Under the pieces are notes generated by a model. It ran no database searches and was not told where the DNA came from. It saw only the letters and a program-made list of their open reading frames with translations. DNA of 57,317 bases from Vibrio penaeicida (GTDB taxonomy: Bacteria; Pseudomonadota; Gammaproteobacteria; Enterobacterales; Vibrionaceae): assembly GCF_002933855.1 (NCBI RefSeq), contig NZ_BFAQ01000057.1, forward strand, positions 15,545 through 72,861. Reading direction: 5' to 3'. A program made the translations under genes and the position numbers. Below are positions 16,950-24,692 of the stretch, piece after piece (within the stretch, counting starts at the first letter, position 1; the number at the start of each line of letters is the position of its first letter).

Positions 16950-17618
16950 TACCTTATTCACCAACTGGTCGGCTTGTCGAGTTGTCTCGGGAAGCCGATA
17001 TTTTGGACATAACTTCAAAACCCAGCCACAAGCTGAACTCAGTGATATTCTATGCCCTACAGAAACATAAATAGGGTTAATATGATCTTGGGTTCGAAGA
17101 ACATTTCCAATAATCTCGTGCCCATCAGTTAAGCAAGTCTTTTCACCTCGGTGTATTCCAACCTCTTCGTGAGTACCAATTAAACGTGTTTTTCCACACC
17201 CAATCGATGGTTTGTTAAAAATAACACCCAAATGACACGCCAGTCCGAATCGACGTGGATGAGCGTAACCCTGACCATCACATACAATTAGATCTGGTTG
17301 AATATTGAGTTTTTCAAAAGCTTCAATCAGCGGTGGGATCTCTCTAAAAGAAAACAATCCTGGTATATACGGAAATTGCTCCGAGCCTTCGGAAATTGAA
17401 CTTTCTACCACTTCTAAAGTTTTGCTATCCAAAATAACGACGGCAGCAACGAGCATGTCGTCTTTTTTAGAATAGGCAACATCGACCCCAGCGATAAATC
17501 GAATCTCTTTATAATCATCCGTATGTGTTACTTGACCTGAAAGTTCTTTTTGCAGACTTAGGGCTTCAGCTTCACTAATATTCCACTCGTGAATAATAGC
17601 TGGTTTCATGAATCTCAC
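16935..17618 (-). CDS. nfi: Endonuclease V (deoxyinosine endonuclease)
   Basis: 227 residues (E. coli Nfi is 223). Family motifs are FIAGVDVAYS with the first metal-binding Asp, PYIPGLFSFREIPPLIEAF with the PYIP strand-separation wedge, VCDGQGYAHPRRFGLACHLG with the second Asp, and IGCGKTRLIG. It nicks DNA at the second phosphodiester 3' of deoxyinosine and other deaminated or mismatched bases. The 3' end overlaps the immunity gene by 15 bp in convergent orientation. In Enterobacteria nfi usually lies near hemE; here it sits against a deaminase-toxin module. Confidence 0.93.
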   Translation of the reverse strand: MRFMKPAIIHEWNISEAEALSLQKELSGQVTHTDDYKEIRFIAGVDVAYSKKDDMLVAAVVILDSKTLEVVESSISEGSEQFPYIPGLFSFREIPPLIEAFEKLNIQPDLIVCDGQGYAHPRRFGLACHLGVIFNKPSIGCGKTRLIGTHEEVGIHRGEKTCLTDGHEIIGNVLRTQDHINPIYVSVGHRISLSSACGWVLKLCPKYRLPETTRQADQLVNKVLSSR

Positions 17619-17837
17619 TTTGACGGTTTAATAGTTTTCGGCAGGTTATCCGATAAATAGAGCCCAATAAAGATTTTTATTCAATGCGCGTGAGCCTCAT
17701 TCCCAAATAGCATAACCTCTCAAAATAACCTTATTCATTAAAAATTTGAGCCGTTATGTTCATTGCGCTACTCTCAATCCACGTAAAGTTTTCCTTAGAC
17801 AATATGAGTCAATCGACCCTAAACAAGGAGAACACTA

Positions 17838-18368
17838 ATGAAAACTCAATATCTTGCCCTTTTGCTTGCAGCTGCTTCATTTAATAGCGCGGCGTTTACA
17901 CTGAGCAGCAGTGACATTCAGGAAGGAAGTCGAATGGATAAAGCTTTCGAATTTAAAGGCTTTGGTTGTGAAGGCGGTAACCTTTCTCCGGTATTAAGCT
18001 GGCAAGACGCCCCAAAAGGCACCAAGAGCTTTGCAATTACCGCCTATGACCCAGACGCACCTACAGGCAGCGGTTGGTGGCACTGGGTAGCGACAGACAT
18101 TCCCGCTGAAGTGACAAGCATTAATCGCGGTGCATCTACGCAGGTTAAATTTGCAGGAAGAGAACGTAAAAATGATTATGGTTCGATTGGGTTTGGCGGT
18201 GCTTGCCCTCCAGAAGGACATGGCATGCACAGATACCAATTCACTGTGTGGGCACTGCCAACAGAAAAACTTGCGGCACCAGACAATGCATCCAATGCCA
18301 TTGTGGGTTATATGCTCAACAGTTCATCGCTTGGAAAAGCCACCTTAACCGCCACTTACGTGCGTTAA
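17838..18368 (+). CDS. Secreted YbhB/YbcL-family (PEBP) protein
   Basis: 176 residues, signal peptide to about residue 19 (MKTQYLALLLAAASFNSAAF). The phosphatidylethanolamine-binding-protein fold is shown by GGNLSPVLSWQDAPKGTKSF, YDPDAPTGSGWWHWV (the conserved DPDAP and H residues of the ligand pocket) and GACPPEGHGMHRYQFTVWAL. Function in bacteria is not settled. A strong AAGGAGAA lies before the ATG. An AraC regulator follows in the same direction and may control it. Confidence 0.9.
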   Translation: MKTQYLALLLAAASFNSAAFTLSSSDIQEGSRMDKAFEFKGFGCEGGNLSPVLSWQDAPKGTKSFAITAYDPDAPTGSGWWHWVATDIPAEVTSINRGASTQVKFAGRERKNDYGSIGFGGACPPEGHGMHRYQFTVWALPTEKLAAPDNASNAIVGYMLNSSSLGKATLTATYVR

Positions 18369-18402
18369 GTAAACTGAATTACATGGTATGGAGCAAACTC
18401 AA

Positions 18403-19173
18403 ATGACTCAATCTCTGGTACAAGCTGGGCATTTTCATGCAAAGAAATCTCAGCCACTCAGAAATGTGCTGATTTACGCACCTACAATCATTTGGGTTGC
18501 CCAAGGTGAAAAACGCCTTTGGTGGCATGAGGAAACCCTCCGCTATACGTCTTCAGATTGGCTGGTCACGCCTGCCAGCCAATACCTAACATTTGTTAAT
18601 GAACCCACACATACTCCATTTTATTCCAGAACACTTACTCTGCTAGATCCCCCTCCCGAGAGTTGGGTAAAGCAATCCAGTACCCAAACGAATGACGATG
18701 CCCTACGCATAAAAACCACCTCACAACTTGAGTACTGCTTCAATACGTTATTTGAAATGACAGGAAAAAATTTAGCTGAAGAAACGCAACGGCAGTTTTT
18801 GTACGGCATGTATGCTGAACTCAGAAATACAGGCGAACTTCATAAGCTTTTTCCTGAGCAGCCGAACCAGATTAAAGAAAAGCTGGCGCAATACCTCAGT
18901 AGCAACCCAGGGTTAGACTACAAGATAGAAACCGTTGCCGAGCATTTTTTTACCAGCCGAGCCACGCTAAACCGAAAGCTTGCTGCAGAAAATACAACGT
19001 TTAGACAAGTCCTAACTAACGTAAGAATGGTTTACGCATTAGGTTTGATGCAAAAAACTCGCAGCCAGCTGTCTGTAGCCTTAGCCTGTGGTTATAAATC
19101 GGAAAGCCGTTTTTCTAGTCGCTTCAAACAGACTTTTGGGCTTACGCCAAGAGAGTATTTGCAAACACTGTAA
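18403..19173 (+). CDS. AraC-family transcriptional regulator
   Basis: About 256 residues. The N-terminal cupin-like arm has LIYAPTIIWVAQGEKRLWWHEE. The C-terminal AraC domain has two helix-turn-helix motifs: IETVAEHFFTSRATLNRKLAAE, then LSVALACGYKSESRFSSRFKQTFGLTPREYL. The ATG at 18403 is preferred over that at 18388 because GGAG lies 9 bp before it, while the upstream ATG lacks a ribosome site. It follows the PEBP gene by 34 bp. The effector is unknown. Confidence 0.85.
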   Translation: MTQSLVQAGHFHAKKSQPLRNVLIYAPTIIWVAQGEKRLWWHEETLRYTSSDWLVTPASQYLTFVNEPTHTPFYSRTLTLLDPPPESWVKQSSTQTNDDALRIKTTSQLEYCFNTLFEMTGKNLAEETQRQFLYGMYAELRNTGELHKLFPEQPNQIKEKLAQYLSSNPGLDYKIETVAEHFFTSRATLNRKLAAENTTFRQVLTNVRMVYALGLMQKTRSQLSVALACGYKSESRFSSRFKQTFGLTPREYLQTL

Positions 19174-19257
19174 TAGGGCAGAGTTCTTTAAAGAGTGAAG
19201 GTTTAAGAGTTGGCTATTGAAAGAACGAGCTTTCTAAAATATGGGGACGGTTCGAGG

Positions 19258-21000
19258 TCAGTGCGCTATTTTGTCGATCAAATTGAAGAGTGTCTTTGTG
19301 TTAGTGTCCTGATCTAAATCTACGGCTAAGTGGTGAGTGTAAAATGCACTCAAATCCAACCCTATCCCCATACCTGTGACTAACGCTCCCTCTTGTTCGC
19401 ATTGCGCAATGGCGTATGAAAGATGGCGTGCGAGATAAGCATCATCGTTCGCCAATTGAGTTGCGGTATCCATAGGACAGCCGTCGGATATCACCAATAG
19501 CGCCTTCTTCTGGCATTCGCTGTTTGATAATCTTTTCTGAGCCCAGAGTATGGCCTCTCCATCAATCCCTTCTTTAAACAAATCGTGCTTCATCATCGCG
19601 GCTATCTGTCGTTTCGATTTCACCCAATTGTCTGACGCGCTTTTAAAAATGAGGTGCCTCAGTTCATTGAGCCGCCCGGGTAACTTCGGCTTTCTCGCCT
19701 TTAACCAATCTTGCTGCGCTCGCCCCCCATTCCATGAACGCGTGGTAAACCCCAATACTTCCGTTTTTATCCCAGATAATTGCGCTGCCCTAACTAGGAC
19801 ATCAACCATCAGTGCGACAGAACGAATTGAATTGCGCATCGAGCCAGAACAATCAATGAGAATCGTCAGTTGCATGTCTGGCTTCAACATTTGAGGGTGA
19901 GTATAAAATACACGCTTCTCGTTATGGCTCGTCACGATCTGACTAAGCCTGCGCCCGTCAATCAAACCCGATTCCTCACCAAACTGGTACTGGGGTTCGC
20001 ATGGAGTGGAAAACCGCTCCTTCATTCTCTGCGCAACTTTACGAATGGACATTCCCGACTGCATCCACTGTTTATCAAGGTCCTCCCGAAACTCGGCAAG
20101 TAATGCAGCCCTGACCAACGAAGCGGCAAAACGTTCTTCATCATAGTCTGTGGTAAAAGCCTGATACCCTAATGCTCTCCCTTCAACAGAAGTACTCGCC
20201 CCTGCTTGGGCGACAGGCAATTCACACTCAATCTCGCCATCATTTTCCACCAACAAATCGAAGGCAATACGATTACGAGTAGGCGGTTGATTGGCACCTT
20301 CATCCTCTAATGTGCTGTCTATTAAATCCGCAATCACTTGTGCTATATCGTTCGCAAACTTAGCGTATTCAAGCTGATTATTTGCTGATCTTTTTAGTTT
20401 GGAAAGCGGGGTTCCTATAAGCGGCGCTAACGCCATTCTTGTTGACTCTATCTGTTCTTCAATGATCTCCGGGATAGGTAAGGATTGAACTCGAGAACGC
20501 GCCATTTGCAATAACGTAAACAACAATATGCCCACTTGGCTTTCCAGCAGCCCTGCCTTTTCATATTGCCGTGACCAATGCTCAAAGTGCATCTCTATGT
20601 TGACGCTCATCCCCTCAAACTCTTTTGAAATCAACGATTCCACTCGAAGCTGCTCTAGCGCATCAAATACCCAGCAAGCCATTTGGTGTGTTGGACGGCT
20701 TGCTAAAAAGTCAACTTGATTGGTGTTAGTGAGATGAGCAACCCATCCATCGACTAGTCCTCTTTGAATTGCTCTTTCATCTTCCAATGCGTGTTCTTGT
20801 TCAAGGTGCATGACACTTCCAAAATCCCTCAACTGCAAATGGGGAGCAAGCGTCACCAACGGCTGCGAGCGTTGAAACAAACGGTCCCCTTTCAGTTCAA
20901 TATCGGAATACCCTGAAAGTGAGCGCAACGTCGCCAATAAGTGTTCTCGATTTTGTTGATTGCGTTGTTTCTGGCTAATCGCCTGTTTTCCGCTATTCAT
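19258..21000 (-). CDS. CobT-like VWA-domain protein
   Basis: 580 residues. The C-terminal von Willebrand A domain carries a complete MIDAS: ILIDCSGSMRNS (DxSxS) and later VISDGCP. The N-terminal half resembles CobT, the VWA partner of the AAA+ subunit CobS in aerobic cobaltochelatase. The acidic central stretch of classical CobT is reduced to a short run (DSTLEDEGANQ). It overlaps the upstream cobS-like gene by 8 bp, so they are translated together and should form an AAA+/VWA remodelling complex. No CobN catalytic subunit is in the window, so cobalt insertion cannot be assumed. The locus is divergent from xsc, which suggests a maturation role for some metabolic enzyme; that is inference. Confidence 0.75.
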   Translation of the reverse strand: MNSGKQAISQKQRNQQNREHLLATLRSLSGYSDIELKGDRLFQRSQPLVTLAPHLQLRDFGSVMHLEQEHALEDERAIQRGLVDGWVAHLTNTNQVDFLASRPTHQMACWVFDALEQLRVESLISKEFEGMSVNIEMHFEHWSRQYEKAGLLESQVGILLFTLLQMARSRVQSLPIPEIIEEQIESTRMALAPLIGTPLSKLKRSANNQLEYAKFANDIAQVIADLIDSTLEDEGANQPPTRNRIAFDLLVENDGEIECELPVAQAGASTSVEGRALGYQAFTTDYDEERFAASLVRAALLAEFREDLDKQWMQSGMSIRKVAQRMKERFSTPCEPQYQFGEESGLIDGRRLSQIVTSHNEKRVFYTHPQMLKPDMQLTILIDCSGSMRNSIRSVALMVDVLVRAAQLSGIKTEVLGFTTRSWNGGRAQQDWLKARKPKLPGRLNELRHLIFKSASDNWVKSKRQIAAMMKHDLFKEGIDGEAILWAQKRLSNSECQKKALLVISDGCPMDTATQLANDDAYLARHLSYAIAQCEQEGALVTGMGIGLDLSAFYTHHLAVDLDQDTNTKTLFNLIDKIAH

Positions 21001-21991
21001 CGTTACGCATCGACCCTAGCGATTCTTGTTCGGGCAATTCTTGATTCAGCAGTTCCCGACCAAAGCAACGCTGATAGTATTCTTCCAAAAGGGCTTGTTC
21101 CGATTCCTCACACTTATTGAAAAAAGTCAGTTTGAACGCCAACTCACAGTCCTTGAAAATTTCACAATTCTCCGCCCAAGTCATCACCGTGCGCGGCGAC
21201 ATAAGACTGGAAAGATCCCCCGTTTCGAAACCCTGTCGCGTAAGATTGGCGAGCTGCACCATATGATCCACGATGGTTTTTCCTTGAGGTGTGTTTTTTT
21301 CTGGAACGCGAGCCAACACAATTTGCGCCTCTTGTTCAGCAGGCAAATAATTGAGCGTCGCCGTTAAATTCCACCTATCGAGCTGCGCATGATTTAGTAC
21401 TTGGGTGCCGTGGTACAAACCGTTGACGTTTCCAAGCCCTACGGTGTTCGCCGTCGCAAACAGTCGAAATTGCGGGTGTGGGGTAATGACACGGTTTTGC
21501 TCCATCAAGGCAAGCTTGCCCTCTTTTTCAAGCAGCCGCTGAATAACAAACATTATGTCTGGTCGCCCTGCGTCGTATTCATCCAGTATTAGAGCCATTG
21601 GCTTTTGAACCGCCCAAGGCAAAATGCCTTCTTGAAACTCCGTCACCTGTTTACCGTCTTTCAATACAATGGCGTCTTTACCGACTAAATCGAGACGGCT
21701 GAGGTGTCCGTCTAAATTTATTCGCATACAAGGCCAATTCAATCGTGCCGCAACCTGTTCTATATGAGTCGACTTCCCTGTGCCATGCCGACCTTGAATC
21801 AGCGTACGACGGTTGTGAGTAAACCCTGCGAGTATCGCTAACGTCACCTCAGGATTAAATTGATACGCCATATCAATTTCAGGCACATCCTGCGTGGGAT
21901 GTGGGTATCCCATCACGTCCATATCCACATCAATCCCAAACGTATCCCTAACAGAGTAGCGGGTGGTGACTCGCTCTGTTCTCATATCCAT
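20993..21991 (-). CDS. CobS-like AAA+ ATPase
   Basis: 332 residues from the ATG at 21991 (AGGA 7 bp upstream); a GTG seven codons earlier is possible. Walker A is GRHGTGKSTHIEQVAARLNW, and Walker B with downstream elements is ALILDEYDAGRPDIMFVIQR. The sensor 1 region is FRLFATANTVGLG. Residues such as INLDGHLSRLDLVGKDAI and LYHGTQVLNHAQLDRW match alphaproteobacterial CobS closely. The AAA+ ring works with the VWA subunit to load metal or remodel a client, as in CobST-CobN, NorQD and CbbQO pairs. It is unusual in a gammaproteobacterium and likely acquired. Its promoter region is shared with xsc. Confidence 0.82.
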   Translation of the reverse strand: MDMRTERVTTRYSVRDTFGIDVDMDVMGYPHPTQDVPEIDMAYQFNPEVTLAILAGFTHNRRTLIQGRHGTGKSTHIEQVAARLNWPCMRINLDGHLSRLDLVGKDAIVLKDGKQVTEFQEGILPWAVQKPMALILDEYDAGRPDIMFVIQRLLEKEGKLALMEQNRVITPHPQFRLFATANTVGLGNVNGLYHGTQVLNHAQLDRWNLTATLNYLPAEQEAQIVLARVPEKNTPQGKTIVDHMVQLANLTRQGFETGDLSSLMSPRTVMTWAENCEIFKDCELAFKLTFFNKCEESEQALLEEYYQRCFGRELLNQELPEQESLGSMRNDE

Positions 21992-22087
21992 CACGCAATC
22001 CTTTTCATTCACTTGTTTCTATTCTTTCGCAGCGCTCACAAGTTGAACACCATTCTTTCTCGTTTTTGATAGATAAATATCATTTTA

Positions 22088-22183
22088 TGGAACAAATCAT
22101 TCCATTTTAAATATTTCTATTGACGTTCAAAAATTGCACATCTAGAGTAATGTTAAATTTCAGTTAACGAAATGTATTGTTCC
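22088..22183 (+). promoter_or_regulatory. xsc promoter with putative regulator sites
   Basis: A sigma-70-like promoter can be drawn: -35 TTGACG (22120-22125), 17-bp spacer, -10 TAGAGT (22143-22148). Upstream is a 17-bp palindrome TGGAACAAATCATTCCA (22088-22104) of the kind bound by IclR regulators. Downstream is CGAAATGTATTGTTCC (22168-22183), which on the minus strand reads GGAAC-N4-CATTTCG and resembles sites before pta and tauX. The segments TTCAAAAATTG (22126-22136) and its inverse CAATTTTTGAA (22183-22193) form a further inverted repeat. Confidence 0.55.
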
Positions 22184-22222
22184 AATTTTTGAAATTCATT
22201 CTATTTCGTCAAGGAGACAGCG

Positions 22223-24031
22223 ATGAGCGAAAACACAAGAAACGTGGTTGAAGGAAAAACGCGTATGACGCCTTCAGAGGCGTTTGTAGAAACATTGGTA
22301 GCAAACAATGTACAAGACATGTTTGGCATTATGGGTTCCGCTTTTATGGATGCCATGGATATTTTTGCCCCTGCTGGCATTCGTTTAATCCCAGTCGTTC
22401 ACGAACAAGGTGCGGCACACATGGCCGATGGCTACTCACGTGTTTCTGGCGAACATGGTGTGGTGATAGGACAAAATGGACCGGGGATCAGTAACTGTGT
22501 TACCGCCGTCGCCGCTGCCTATTGGGCACACAGCCCAGTGGTGATTGTGACACCAGAAACCGGCACCACGACCATGGGACTAGGTGGTTTCCAAGAATGT
22601 AACCAGCTTCCTATGTTCCAAGAGTTTACTAAATACCAAGGGCACGTAACCCACCCTTCGCGCATGGCGGAATACACTGGTCGCTGTTTTGATCGCGCAA
22701 TGAGTGAGATGGGTCCGACGCAACTCAACATCCCACGCGATTATTTTTATGGCGATATTCAATGTGAAATCCCGAAACCCGCTCGTCTCGATAGAGGTGC
22801 AGGTGGCGAACAAAGCTTAAATGATGCAGCAGACATCTTAGCTCAAGCCAAATTCCCAGTGATCATTTCCGGTGGTGGTGTCGTTATGGGCGATGCTATT
22901 GAAGAATGTAAGGCACTGGCAGAACGCTTAGGTGCAGCGGTCGTGAACAGCTACTTGCACAACGACTCGTTCCCTGCCAGCCATGAACTATGGTGTGGTC
23001 CGCTAGGCTATCAAGGCTCTAAAGCTGCGATGAAGCTGATCTCTCAAGCGGATGTCGTGATTGCACTTGGCTCGCGTCTTGGTCCGTTCGGTACTCTGCC
23101 ACAACATGGCATGGATTACTGGCCAACCAACGCCAAGATCATTCAGATCGATGCCGACAACAAAATGTTGGGATTAGTTAAGAAAATCTCTGTGGGTATT
23201 TGTGGTGATGCAAAAGCCGCTGCTGTCGCCCTGACTCAACGTTTAGAAGGTCGCACGTTAACTTGTGATGCAAACAAGCAAGAACGCTTTGAGAAAATTC
23301 AGGCTGAGAAAACAGCGTGGGAACAAGAACTGGACGATTGGACGCACGAAAAAGACCAATTCAGCCTAGACATGATCGAAGAAAACGCGCAAGAAACGCC
23401 TTTCTCTGGTGGCGAATACCTTCACCCAAGACAAGTTCTGCGCGAGCTTGAAAAAGCCATGCCGGAAGATGTCATGGTGTCGACCGACATCGGTAACATC
23501 AACTCCATTGCCAACAGCTACCTTCGCTTTGAAAAACCACGTAGCTTCTTTGCAGCCATGAGTTTTGGTAACTGTGGTTATGCGTTCCCAACCATCATTG
23601 GGGCTAAAGTAGCAGCACCACATCGCCCAGCGATCTCTTACGCAGGCGATGGAGCTTGGGGCATGAGCTTAGTCGAGACCATGACTTGCGTACGCCACAA
23701 TATTCCTGTGACTGCCGTGGTTTTCCATAATCGCCAATGGGGTGCTGAGAAGAAAAACCAAGTGGATTTCTACAACCGTCGCTTCGTTGCTGGCGAACTG
23801 GACAACCAAAGTTTTGCAGAGATTGCTCGCTCAATGGGTGCAGAAGGGATCACTGTCGATAAATTGGAAGATGTCGGTCCAACGTTGCAAAAAGCCATCG
23901 ATATGCAGATGAACGAAGGCAAGACAACCATCATCGAAATCATGTGTACACGTGAATTAGGCGACCCATTCCGCCGCGATGCACTGTCTACCCCTGTACG
24001 CCACTTAGATAAATACAAAGACTACGTCTAA
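22223..24031 (+). CDS. xsc: Sulfoacetaldehyde acetyltransferase
   Basis: 602 residues, a thiamine-diphosphate enzyme of the acetolactate-synthase superfamily. The N-terminal PYR domain begins MTPSEAFVETLVANNVQDMFGIMGSAFMDAMD, where GIMGSAFMD is typical of Xsc, and has the catalytic Glu in VVHEQGAAHMADGY. The C-terminal PP domain has the ThDP motif from YAGDGAWGMS to FHNRQWG. It converts sulfoacetaldehyde and phosphate to acetyl phosphate and sulfite, the desulfonation step of taurine, isethionate and sulfoacetate catabolism. The start has AAGGAG upstream. tauX-tauY follow after a 238-bp gap with its own inverted repeat, so they may be separately transcribed. pta and tauE, its usual companions, are 20 kb to the left. 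Confidence 0.95.
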   Translation: MSENTRNVVEGKTRMTPSEAFVETLVANNVQDMFGIMGSAFMDAMDIFAPAGIRLIPVVHEQGAAHMADGYSRVSGEHGVVIGQNGPGISNCVTAVAAAYWAHSPVVIVTPETGTTTMGLGGFQECNQLPMFQEFTKYQGHVTHPSRMAEYTGRCFDRAMSEMGPTQLNIPRDYFYGDIQCEIPKPARLDRGAGGEQSLNDAADILAQAKFPVIISGGGVVMGDAIEECKALAERLGAAVVNSYLHNDSFPASHELWCGPLGYQGSKAAMKLISQADVVIALGSRLGPFGTLPQHGMDYWPTNAKIIQIDADNKMLGLVKKISVGICGDAKAAAVALTQRLEGRTLTCDANKQERFEKIQAEKTAWEQELDDWTHEKDQFSLDMIEENAQETPFSGGEYLHPRQVLRELEKAMPEDVMVSTDIGNINSIANSYLRFEKPRSFFAAMSFGNCGYAFPTIIGAKVAAPHRPAISYAGDGAWGMSLVETMTCVRHNIPVTAVVFHNRQWGAEKKNQVDFYNRRFVAGELDNQSFAEIARSMGAEGITVDKLEDVGPTLQKAIDMQMNEGKTTIIEIMCTRELGDPFRRDALSTPVRHLDKYKDYV

Positions 24032-24128
24032 AGGCCGCTGGCTGGTGTCACCAATTCATTTCTCAGTTTATGGATTGGCGACGCCCGTCACGTTGTAAAA
24101 AAATTGTTAATTATTGGTATCTATATCT

Positions 24129-24157
24129 CAATATGGAACGTTATGTATCGCATATTG
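24129..24157 (+). promoter_or_regulatory. Inverted repeat and shared motif upstream of tauX
   Basis: CAATATG-N15-CATATTG is a perfect 7-bp inverted repeat. Inside it, GGAAC-GTTA-TGTATCG (24135-24150) matches the pta operator sequence GGAAC-AAAT-TGTATCG with the same spacing. A likely operator for tauXY and perhaps the whole tau cluster. Confidence 0.5.
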
Positions 24158-24269
24158 AAATAATAAGACTGTAATCTAGCAAAACAAACAGCTGTTGAAT
24201 CTGAATTCATACCCTGATCTTTCTCTCATCGATTCATGTTTGTTCTGCCCACTTTTTAAGGAACAGAAA

Positions 24270-24677
24270 ATGAACACTAGCAATCAAGATCAAATAACAA
24301 TCCAAACTCTTCAAGGTTTTAGTGATGCTTGGAATGCCCACGACATTGACGCTTTACTAAGTTTCGTGACTGACGATTGCGTGTTCCACACCGCGGCAGG
24401 TGCCGAGCTACAGGGGAACACCTTCTCAGGGAAAGAAGTACTTCGCGACGCTTTCGCTGTGGTATGGAAAAATTTCCCAGATGTTCAATGGAAAGATCCG
24501 GTTCACTTTGTCTCTGGCGATCGCGCTGTTACTGAATCCACATTTTGCGCAACCACACCCGATGGCGACCGAATTGAGGCACGTATGGTGGATGTGTTTA
24601 CGGTAAAAGATGGAAAAATTCAGGTTAAGAACGCTTTCCGTAAAGATCGTCCCGTCGTCAGTGGCGACGTCAAATAA
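24270..24677 (+). CDS. tauX: Taurine dehydrogenase small subunit (NTF2-like)
   Basis: 135 residues from the ATG at 24270 (AAGGAA 6 bp upstream); the frame extends further up but without a ribosome site. It has the SnoaL/NTF2-like fold: LQGFSDAWNAHDIDALLSFV, DDCVFHTAAG, then WKDPVHFVSGDRAVTESTF and ARMVDVFTVKDGKIQVKNAF. NTF2-like proteins next to a DadA-type flavoprotein and xsc are annotated as TauX, the small subunit of the cytochrome-linked taurine dehydrogenase. It is 15 bp from tauY. The role rests on context more than on diagnostic residues. Confidence 0.72.
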   Translation: MNTSNQDQITIQTLQGFSDAWNAHDIDALLSFVTDDCVFHTAAGAELQGNTFSGKEVLRDAFAVVWKNFPDVQWKDPVHFVSGDRAVTESTFCATTPDGDRIEARMVDVFTVKDGKIQVKNAFRKDRPVVSGDVK

Positions 24678-24692
24678 TATCCGGAGGCAGAC

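Noticed and set aside
20993..22012. Cobaltochelatase function for the CobS/CobT-like pair
   Set aside because: No CobN and no cobalamin genes are in the window, so cobalt insertion is not supported.
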